Below, piece after piece: positions 9,301-17,389 of a stretch of 24,695 nt of DNA; position 1 is the first letter of the stretch, and every line of letters starts with the position of its first letter. This DNA comes from a virus, in the IMG/VR virus record IMGVR_UViG_3300006928_000077, positions 1 to 24,695 of that record. One strand, written 5' to 3'. A program made the position numbers and the translations under genes. The notes beneath the pieces are model-generated. The model saw nothing but the letters and a program-made list of their open reading frames with translations, made no database searches and was not told where the DNA came from.

Positions 9301-11136
9301 ATGCCTGCTATCGTAACGAATAAGTTCCGTATTCACAACTCGGAACAATTTCTGGAAGCATTCTCGGAAGCATCGGGAACTAACCAGTACATATTCATCG
9401 GTAAGGTGTCTCCTTGGGAAGAACATCAATCAGGTGGTGCCTGTGTCAATATCGACTCTGCCCCACCCTCCCCAACGGACACCGTAGAATCTACGGAGTA
9501 TGCCCATTGGGACGACATGATCCTCGCTAAGAGATGTCTCTCTGGCGATGTTTCCCATGTTATCAATCGATACAACTGGACCACTGGAACAGTTTACGAT
9601 CAGTTTGATTCCCAGGATGCATCCTTATATTCAAAACCTTTCTTTGTCGTCACTGAAGATTTTAACGTCTACAAGTGTATGTACAATGCTCACGGAGCAC
9701 AATCCTCTGTAATGCCTTCTAGTATTAACACTACGGCAGGTGTTTCAGAAACTACAGCAGATGGTTATAAGTGGAAATACCTCTATACCATTACTGCTGC
9801 TGATGCTCTCAAGTTTATCACTACCTCTTTCGTACCAGTGCGCAGAGTAAGAACAGACGACTTTACCGTTCTTGGTTCTGCTTCAGGTGAGTTGGCTGAT
9901 GACGGAACTAACCAGTGGGAAATCGAGAACAATTCTATTGACGGAGCAATCGATATAGTATTGCGTAACGCCAGTGGTAATGGTGCTGGATATCTCTTCT
10001 CAGATGCTGAGGTAAATTCCTCAACCTTGGGTGGAGCAACTCCTGACCTTACTCTTGATTTTACCAACTATGGTGGAGCCAATCCTACCCAGGATATCTT
10101 CACTGAAGGTTCCATGTATGTGTCGTCTTCAACCACTGCACAAGGTTTGCTAGCTAAAGTTGCTGCTCACAATGGTACCACTTTTACTCTGGAAGCAAAT
10201 ACAGGTAACTTTGGCTCCCAGACTGGTGATGCTGCTTATACTTTCGATACCACTGCTGCTCTACAGGCAGGTGATATCGTTAAGTTGGGTCCATCTGTTA
10301 CCATTAATGGTGACGGAACTGGTGCCTTGGCTTATGCCGTTGGTTCAAACACCGACAGTATCACTGACATCGTTATCGCAGAGGTTGGGTCTGGCTACCA
10401 CGTAGGTAACCTTACAATCACTCAAAACTCTTCGCAAACACCTACCACTGCAGCAGACTTTCGTCCTGTGTTGAGTCCAGTAGGTGGCCATGGTTACAAC
10501 ATGGTTGAGGAACTGTTTGGATACAACATTATGTTGAATGTACGTTTGGAAGGTTCAGAATCCAACACATTCACCGTATCTAACGATTTCCGTAAGATTG
10601 GTTTGATTCGTGATCCGATTCAAAATGCCGATGCCAATGCGTTGTTTACTTCAACTTTGGCTGACCAGTGCGTTAAGATTAAGATCGGTGCACAGATCGC
10701 AAGTTCAACTGATTACTATGTACCTGACCAAGAAGTTATTGGTTCATTGTCTGGTGCTAAGGCATTCGTAGTTGATTACAACAACACTGCTGATGCCAAT
10801 ACAGCAGGTACTCTTGGATCTGGTTCTGATCCACAAATATATCCGATGCTGAGGGTAACTGAGATTACTCGTGGTGCTAATGGCACTTTAGGTTGGGATG
10901 GTGTTTCCGGTTCTTTCCAAGTTGGCGAGAGAATTATGCGTATCACTGATACCGATCCTACTGGTGTAGCAACCGACCCAGTAACCGCAGCTAACGATGC
11001 GACTTCATCCAACGTGGTCATGGATCCACCTGACATGTTGAAGTATCGTGGGGATATTCTTTATGTTGAAAATCGCTCGCCTGTTTCAAGGGCAAGTGAC
11101 CAGGTTGAAGATATCAAACTTATCGTTCAGTTCTAA
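9301..11136 (+). CDS. 8: Baseplate wedge subunit gp8 (T4-like), enlarged by a central insertion
   Basis: This 611-aa protein is recognisable as T4 gp8 at both ends. Residues 3-9 (AIVTNKF) match T4 AIVTSKF. SPWEEH and PPSPTDTVE match the T4 SEPW...PPYPTDSV region. ADGYKWKYLY at about 153-162, followed by FVPVR, matches GDGYVWEYLF. FRKIGLIRDP at about 430 matches RQISIITNP. The last 36 residues (MLKYRGDILYVENRSP, DQVEDIKLIVQF) match T4 MRHSGEMIYMENRPP and DQTEEINILFTF. In T4, gp8 dimerises and joins gp10, gp7, gp6 and gp53 in each baseplate wedge. T4 gp8 is 334 aa; the extra length lies mainly at about residues 185-425, a Gly/Thr/Asn-rich stretch containing a GSGY beta module (about 337-376). 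The start is set by AGGAG six bases upstream. Enlarged gp8 proteins are, to my knowledge, usual in T4-like marine phages. Confidence 0.92.
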   Translation: MPAIVTNKFRIHNSEQFLEAFSEASGTNQYIFIGKVSPWEEHQSGGACVNIDSAPPSPTDTVESTEYAHWDDMILAKRCLSGDVSHVINRYNWTTGTVYDQFDSQDASLYSKPFFVVTEDFNVYKCMYNAHGAQSSVMPSSINTTAGVSETTADGYKWKYLYTITAADALKFITTSFVPVRRVRTDDFTVLGSASGELADDGTNQWEIENNSIDGAIDIVLRNASGNGAGYLFSDAEVNSSTLGGATPDLTLDFTNYGGANPTQDIFTEGSMYVSSSTTAQGLLAKVAAHNGTTFTLEANTGNFGSQTGDAAYTFDTTAALQAGDIVKLGPSVTINGDGTGALAYAVGSNTDSITDIVIAEVGSGYHVGNLTITQNSSQTPTTAADFRPVLSPVGGHGYNMVEELFGYNIMLNVRLEGSESNTFTVSNDFRKIGLIRDPIQNADANALFTSTLADQCVKIKIGAQIASSTDYYVPDQEVIGSLSGAKAFVVDYNNTADANTAGTLGSGSDPQIYPMLRVTEITRGANGTLGWDGVSGSFQVGERIMRITDTDPTGVATDPVTAANDATSSNVVMDPPDMLKYRGDILYVENRSPVSRASDQVEDIKLIVQF

Positions 11137-11141
11137 TCCAT

Positions 11142-11161
11142 TGGGGCAGGTAACTGCCCCA
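11142..11161 (+). terminator. Perfect GTAA-tetraloop hairpin between gp8 and the DUF4815 gene
   Basis: GGGGCAG (11143-11149) pairs perfectly with CTGCCCC (11154-11160) around a GTAA loop of the stable GNRA class, and T11142 can pair with A11161 to give an 8-bp stem. It begins six bases after the gp8 stop. No T run follows, so it is not a textbook intrinsic terminator. It could instead be an mRNA 3'-end stabiliser or processing barrier. It lies 20 bases before the next ATG, just upstream of that gene's ribosome site. Confidence 0.75.
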
Positions 11162-11166
11162 GAATT

Positions 11167-11174
11167 AAGAGAAG
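11167..11174 (+). promoter_or_regulatory. Ribosome binding site for the DUF4815 gene (AAGAGAAG)
   Basis: A purine-rich AAGAGAAG ends seven bases before the ATG at 11182. It is weaker than the gp8 site and begins five bases after the hairpin stem, so it should be exposed even when the hairpin forms. It supports the start at 11182. Confidence 0.5.
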
Positions 11175-11181
11175 TTACGGA

Positions 11182-14100
11182 ATGCCAGTACAAGATTCAC
11201 TTACATTTACATCTGCACCATATTATGATGATTTTAATGAGAAGAATGATTTTTATAGAGTTCTTTTTAGACCATCATATGCGGTACAGGCAAGAGAGTT
11301 AACTCAAAGTCAAACCATTTTACAGGATCAAATCACGAAACTGGCGAATACAACTTATGCCGATGGTGACCTGCTTTCAGGGGGTGGTGTTATAATTGAC
11401 ACGACCTTAGCATCAGTTAAGTTGGAGAACCAGTTTGATTCAATTGACCTTGAGGTAATTCAGTTCCAACATCAAGTAATAGAAGGTGCGTCGGATACAA
11501 CTGGCACAGCACGGGCATACGTAGTAGGAGTTGTCCCTAGGGACGCAGATGACTACAACACTCTTATAGTTCGTTATTTGAACGATCACAAGTTTGGTGA
11601 TGGTATTACGGTATCGACCGATGATGACTCGGTTCAGGCGACTACAGTTTCTGCAACAGGTCCATCTAAGATTCCAAATGCTTCAAATGTTGCGTCAATG
11701 GTTTCAGTTCAGGAATCCGTCATTTATATGTCTGGGTTCCTGAACTACGTACCAGAGCAATATTTGATACTTGAAAAATATTCATCGGAACCCTCATATT
11801 CAGTGGGTTTCTTTATTGATGAGATTATCGTCGATGAAAACGATGCTAATGCCAGTCCTGTACTGACGGGCACTGACATCGGCGAAACTCTTTTAGACCC
11901 TGCCAATGGTGCATACAACTACAATGCTCCAGGGGCAACAAGGTACCGACAAAAGTTGGTATTAGCAAAACGTGAGTATAACTCAGATAATGTATTTTTT
12001 GCTGAAGCCAATACCAAGTACCTTGAGTTATTCAGAATTGCAAATGGAGCAGTTAGTTCTTCTTTCAACTCAATCGACCCTGAGGATATTTTTAGGGATG
12101 ATAGGGAAGAGTTTAGAGGGCAGATTAAACCTTTAACTTTATCCATAACAGAGAACAACGGAGTTGATGGTACAACTAACTCCTCGCAAGTTGCCGTTAT
12201 CACAGGCAACAATACATTTTTTGATAAAGACTTTGCAGTTGGTGACATAGTTTATCTTAGTAACAAACAATACTACGGCAATGGCGTAGTAAGCACCAAC
12301 GGGTCAGGTTTCGTGACAGGTAATGGTACTTCCTTCCAAACTGACTTTGTAGCAGATCAAAAAATATTTATCAATCATAAAAAATATGACATCGTCTCAG
12401 TCTCAAATGATACTTCACTCTATGTAGCAGGTCAAACTGAAAAATACATGACCAACCAACCTTACATTGTTGGTGCACTCTCACATGCTGAAGTTGTATC
12501 AATCGCATCCAATACACAAATGACATTGAATACTTTGGTTGGTGACGGGTCAGTACAGAATATAATAAACTCCAACACAGTTTCAGTCCACGTTGAGCCA
12601 GGGTTATTGCAATATGGTAATGCTATTGTTAATCACCAAAGGACAAAAACTGTTACTGTCAGAAAACCAAGAGACAAACAGTTTGTGGATGGAGTTACAG
12701 TTGGAAAAGAAGTCAAAAATTATTTCTTGGTTACAGGGGAAGAAGCACCAGGTGTCATTGATGTACAAAACATAGATCAGGTGATTTACTGCCATACTTG
12801 CCCAGTTCCAAATACTGCATCACAAACTCAGTTAAACTCCACTGTCATGGCGACTGCTAGGATTAGAGACTTTGTCCCAATCAATGTTAAAAATGTTGAC
12901 CAAGGGTACAATGAATATGCAGTATCACTTTGGAATGTTAAACCAAGAACACTGGCAAATACTTTAGGTTATATTGCCAACAATAGTTTCCTTACGCTCA
13001 ATGGGCCAACCGCAGCACTTGAGGATGCCTACAATGGTGTCACAATCGAGTTCACAAGTGGTAAGTTAAAAGGTCACCGAGCAAAAATCTTAAAATATTA
13101 TCAGAACACGTCTTGTGATGTAGAGGAGTTACCCAATACACCTCTTGCAGATGATGGATATAGATTTATCTATCAGACAAAAGACGTAAAAGCAATATGC
13201 GTCCACAATGGTCTTGCTGTACCTACCAAATTCAGAGTTTCGGCAAACAATGGAGTGGACTCCTCAGGTGGATCCTATCTATTTTCCCAGAGTCAGGATT
13301 CCACGTTCTTGTATGAACTTCCTTACGAGGTTTCGACCTTAAAGGATGCCACAGGATCAACGAAGACTAGTTACAGAAGTCGTCGCATGAGGGAAGTCAA
13401 TGTAACTGCTGCAGGTGGACAAGCAGCGAGTTTTACATTAGATTCAGGGACTGGGTTCACATTCACAGAATTTGATACCCAGACAGCAGCAGGACTGGAC
13501 GCATCGCTCGCAAGAGAACTTTTTCAGGTATTTGTTACCACATCGCCTGATACAGCACAAACACCAACAGGTAACTCACTTACAATTTCATCCAATGTGG
13601 ATATCGTTACCCTATCAGGTGGTGGTGCATCAGGAACAAAAGCACAACTTGCAACCTTCTTTGTTGGTGATGCTGGAGCATTGGCTTCAGGTGGTACCAT
13701 TGCAGTCGTTTACACTGTTGAGACTGACAACCTTGGACCCAAATCAAAAACACTGATTGAAGGTGAAACCATTACTGTCATTGATCCAAATACACAACTT
13801 GGTGGTATTGATTCAGTTCAGACTATTGACGTCTCTCGAATCAAAGCAGTTATTGATACACAAGTTGATGCATCAGGCACGGTGTTAAGTTTAAGTGCTG
13901 CAGATCTTGAAGCAGCAGCACAGGGGTCGTCACTGACTGGAGCGAATACTATTTACGTTACAGAAAATTACGAGATACACACAGGACAAGAGGACAACTA
14001 CTACGGTCATGGTGGAGTAAGATTGGTTGGGCCACCACCCACGGGTCAAATCGGAATCGTGTTTGACTATTGGGCACACGGTGATTTGAATGGTGGAGAC

Positions 14101-17100
14101 TTTTTCTCAATCGACTCATATCCAACTACAATGAAAAAGGAAGAAATACCTTCCTACACGACCTCAGCAGGCAAGGTAATCAACCTTGGAAATGCGATTG
14201 ACTTTAGACCAACAGTACAAAATTTGGGCATTGACTCAGGTGTACAAAATACAAGTTCAGTTGCTGATAACAATATTGATAACTATGGTGAGATTTGGAC
14301 CAATGAAGTAAAAAGGTTCCCAACTGCTGATGGCGGTATCTCAATGAGTCTTGGGTACTATACTAACAGAACAGACACGGTCGTTGTTGATACGGAAAAA
14401 GATATTGAGTTACTTACAGGCATTGCATCATCCTCACCAAGTGCTCCAAATCTAAGAAAAGAACATTTGGAACTTGTTGATATTATGTGTGCCCCATACG
14501 TATATGATGTCTTGGATGTTAGACTTAAACCTGAGTTTGCAGAGTTCAATGAATTTTATGACATGACTGTAAACTTTGCTGAGTCAAACAACAAAGGGTT
14601 GCCAGAAATACTTGGTAGACCTCAACCAGTTGTTTTCCAAGCATTTGATAACTTTGAAGGACACTCTAAAGCAGATATACAGAATCCTGATTATGCCGCA
14701 GCGATTGATCCATATGAAAATATTCTGAGACCAGCAATCATCACAACCAACTGGGATATGAACTATTCACCGATTGGTTCTAAGAATGTTGATAGTTATA
14801 GTTCACTAGTGACTGCTGAAGCCATCACTTCAAATACTGCATATACACAACCTTTTTACACGGCCAAGATACCAATCAACCCTTTTGGTCGCAGTCAGTT
14901 TAGAGGCACTATGCAGATTTCACCTCAGTATGCCAACTGGTTTGATACTGATATTTCCCCAATCATTAATATTAATATGATTGGTGAGAATGATGGTTTC
15001 TTTAAGTCATCAGTTCCATATAAGAATATTTTTACAAATATGCATGAGAACTATTGGTATGGAGTTCATTCAAAAAGAGATATATTTGGTAAGAAGTCCT
15101 CACGACAATATCAGAACTTTGGGGCACAGATTAATCAAGTGCTCCCACCAATGCAGTTTAGAGAGCAGTTGACGCCAAACCTGTCAAGGGACTTGTCGGT
15201 GGCACCATACTTAAATGCAGATACAATATATTTTAGTGCAAAGGGAATGAAAGGTTTCGCCAATCTGTACATGTACTTTGATAATGAAAGGGTTGATACA
15301 AGGTTTGTACAGTTCACCAAAAAGATTACATTTGAAGATGCAGAAATTTCATCAGGTGCATATCAGGTAGGTGAGACAGTCAGACAAACTGTTGGACTTG
15401 AGACTGCACTGGGACAGATTGTCTTGGTGATGAAGCCAACACCTGAACGAACTCAAATACATATCATACAAACAAGTGCACAGGACTTTAGTACAGCATC
15501 AGTTGATACAGTTGATGGTGTTACCTCAAATGCAAGAGGAAATATATTTACGATTGAGGAAGCACCAACTACACTTTTTGCTGATCAATATGGCATGGTA
15601 TCAGGTGCGTTTACGATACCAGCAGGTAGGTTTACTGCGACAGACAAACTTCTCAGAATCACTGATGCAGATGATAATGATCCAAATGCAAATGAATCAA
15701 CTTTTTCTGAGTCAATATACTACGGCAAACCTGTTGCGCCATCTGATAAGACTACAAGACAAACCATAGCCAGAAGATCTGACAACGATGATCCAACTGT
15801 CTATTACACTGAATATGATCGTTCCAAAAAATCAACGAACTTTTTGCGTGAGTTTGGACAAGAAATTTATGTTGACCCATCTGCATTTCCAAAAGGATTA
15901 TTCTTAACAGGTGGTTTGGTTTATGTTGCAAACAATGACTCCGAGGCCAACACGGGTGCTCCATTAAAGATTGGAATCAAACCGATTGTTGATGGTTTCC
16001 CAAGTCCTTCAGAGATATTACCATTCTCAGAGGTCATTATTCAGGCAACTGAGGTTAATGCAACCGCAACCCCCGATACAGAAAATGCTGAAACTCAAAC
16101 TTCATGGTTATTCTCAAACCCAGTATTCCTGTCACCAGGAAAGTCATATGTGTTGACCTTTGATACAGATAATCCAGAGTATCAACTGCACATGGCAAGG
16201 GTTGGTGAGTCACTGACAAATGAAGACCATAGGGTGCCAAGATTTAAATACTTCCCAGGATTGTGGAGAACAAACAACCATGGGGTTTGGAAGAGAGACG
16301 ACAAGACAATGCTTTGCTTAGATTTACATAGAGCAAAGTTTTACAACACACAAAACTCTGCTGCTTTCTTCAACATCAAAGAGTTCCCATCCTCTAACGT
16401 GGCGTATGATTCATTCTACTTGAGAGCACCACACATGTCCTTTGGCAATGTGGCGCAACCTGAGTTTACATACAAGTCCACGACAGTCTCAGGTTCTGAT
16501 CTGGAGTTTAAATCATTTAAGCCAAATCAGAATTATGACTTTTCAATATTTGGAAGAGTGGGACAACAAAGAGTTATGACTGATGATGCAAATACTATGA
16601 CAATCAATGTCAGTATGTATACGGATGATGAATACGTATCACCAGTTTTAGATAAAGATCAGATGCAACTGATCACGGTCGAAAATATAATAAATAACCT
16701 TGAACTTACCAATGATGCTTTTATCATCGAGGAGCCAGGGTTTGGATATGATTATGATACGACTGCTACAGGAAATACAAATGCGACTATAACAATCTCA
16801 GGTGGTGCGATATATGCAAATGGTACTGAGCAAGGGCAAGCATCTTTGATAATGGGTCCAGGTGGACGTATTGTTGATATTGTTCTAAGTGATCCAGGAT
16901 CATTGTATACAGGAAATGTTGCAGTAACGATTACGAATAAAACTGGTGCAACACCTCCAACTACTGATGCAATCATAAGAGTCAAAAGTGAAACTGACCC
17001 ATACCTTGGTAATGCTGGATCAAGATACATCTCAAAGGTTTATGATGTTGGTACCACTGCAAAAGGAATCAAGGTTCTTGCAGAGGGTGTAAGACCAGGT

Positions 17101-17382
17101 GGAACAGATATTTTAGTTTACTTTAGAGCAACATCAGGTTTCTCATCGAGGAAACTCCAAGATGAATTTTACCAGATGTTACCAGGAACACAAAATAGCA
17201 ATGTGTTTGGTGATGGTATGACGGTCTTTGGATGGCAGACAGCAGATGACTTTTTACTGAGAGACGAATATCAAATCGTATATGATACATTCTCAAGTTT
17301 TCAAATTAAGGTTGTCTTTATATCATCTGATTCATCGACAGTTCCTTATCTCAAAAACATGAGAATTTTTGCTTACTCATAA
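11182..17382 (+). CDS. DUF4815-type virion structural protein, 2066 aa
   Basis: The N-terminus carries YYDDF (14-18), FYRVLFRP (24-31) and AVQARELTQSQTILQDQI (34-51). This is the hallmark of DUF4815 structural proteins of T4-like marine phages, whose exact role is not established. A pair of related beta modules follows, with GNNTFF at 342 and GNGTSF at 380. Near the C-terminus are DEYVSPVLDKDQ, a GGAIYANG...GSLY beta module (about 1874-1922) related to one in the gp8 insertion, then YISKVYDVG and PYLKNMRIFAYS, also typical of the family. There is no signal peptide or membrane segment. By position it fills the T4 slot of gp9 to gp12 next to gp8, so a baseplate-peripheral or fibre-attachment role is inferred, not shown. 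The start is supported by AAGAGAAG. The stop is only seven bases from the next start, suggesting coupled translation. Confidence 0.88.
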   Translation: MPVQDSLTFTSAPYYDDFNEKNDFYRVLFRPSYAVQARELTQSQTILQDQITKLANTTYADGDLLSGGGVIIDTTLASVKLENQFDSIDLEVIQFQHQVIEGASDTTGTARAYVVGVVPRDADDYNTLIVRYLNDHKFGDGITVSTDDDSVQATTVSATGPSKIPNASNVASMVSVQESVIYMSGFLNYVPEQYLILEKYSSEPSYSVGFFIDEIIVDENDANASPVLTGTDIGETLLDPANGAYNYNAPGATRYRQKLVLAKREYNSDNVFFAEANTKYLELFRIANGAVSSSFNSIDPEDIFRDDREEFRGQIKPLTLSITENNGVDGTTNSSQVAVITGNNTFFDKDFAVGDIVYLSNKQYYGNGVVSTNGSGFVTGNGTSFQTDFVADQKIFINHKKYDIVSVSNDTSLYVAGQTEKYMTNQPYIVGALSHAEVVSIASNTQMTLNTLVGDGSVQNIINSNTVSVHVEPGLLQYGNAIVNHQRTKTVTVRKPRDKQFVDGVTVGKEVKNYFLVTGEEAPGVIDVQNIDQVIYCHTCPVPNTASQTQLNSTVMATARIRDFVPINVKNVDQGYNEYAVSLWNVKPRTLANTLGYIANNSFLTLNGPTAALEDAYNGVTIEFTSGKLKGHRAKILKYYQNTSCDVEELPNTPLADDGYRFIYQTKDVKAICVHNGLAVPTKFRVSANNGVDSSGGSYLFSQSQDSTFLYELPYEVSTLKDATGSTKTSYRSRRMREVNVTAAGGQAASFTLDSGTGFTFTEFDTQTAAGLDASLARELFQVFVTTSPDTAQTPTGNSLTISSNVDIVTLSGGGASGTKAQLATFFVGDAGALASGGTIAVVYTVETDNLGPKSKTLIEGETITVIDPNTQLGGIDSVQTIDVSRIKAVIDTQVDASGTVLSLSAADLEAAAQGSSLTGANTIYVTENYEIHTGQEDNYYGHGGVRLVGPPPTGQIGIVFDYWAHGDLNGGDFFSIDSYPTTMKKEEIPSYTTSAGKVINLGNAIDFRPTVQNLGIDSGVQNTSSVADNNIDNYGEIWTNEVKRFPTADGGISMSLGYYTNRTDTVVVDTEKDIELLTGIASSSPSAPNLRKEHLELVDIMCAPYVYDVLDVRLKPEFAEFNEFYDMTVNFAESNNKGLPEILGRPQPVVFQAFDNFEGHSKADIQNPDYAAAIDPYENILRPAIITTNWDMNYSPIGSKNVDSYSSLVTAEAITSNTAYTQPFYTAKIPINPFGRSQFRGTMQISPQYANWFDTDISPIININMIGENDGFFKSSVPYKNIFTNMHENYWYGVHSKRDIFGKKSSRQYQNFGAQINQVLPPMQFREQLTPNLSRDLSVAPYLNADTIYFSAKGMKGFANLYMYFDNERVDTRFVQFTKKITFEDAEISSGAYQVGETVRQTVGLETALGQIVLVMKPTPERTQIHIIQTSAQDFSTASVDTVDGVTSNARGNIFTIEEAPTTLFADQYGMVSGAFTIPAGRFTATDKLLRITDADDNDPNANESTFSESIYYGKPVAPSDKTTRQTIARRSDNDDPTVYYTEYDRSKKSTNFLREFGQEIYVDPSAFPKGLFLTGGLVYVANNDSEANTGAPLKIGIKPIVDGFPSPSEILPFSEVIIQATEVNATATPDTENAETQTSWLFSNPVFLSPGKSYVLTFDTDNPEYQLHMARVGESLTNEDHRVPRFKYFPGLWRTNNHGVWKRDDKTMLCLDLHRAKFYNTQNSAAFFNIKEFPSSNVAYDSFYLRAPHMSFGNVAQPEFTYKSTTVSGSDLEFKSFKPNQNYDFSIFGRVGQQRVMTDDANTMTINVSMYTDDEYVSPVLDKDQMQLITVENIINNLELTNDAFIIEEPGFGYDYDTTATGNTNATITISGGAIYANGTEQGQASLIMGPGGRIVDIVLSDPGSLYTGNVAVTITNKTGATPPTTDAIIRVKSETDPYLGNAGSRYISKVYDVGTTAKGIKVLAEGVRPGGTDILVYFRATSGFSSRKLQDEFYQMLPGTQNSNVFGDGMTVFGWQTADDFLLRDEYQIVYDTFSSFQIKVVFISSDSSTVPYLKNMRIFAYS

Positions 17383-17389
17383 GGTGTAA

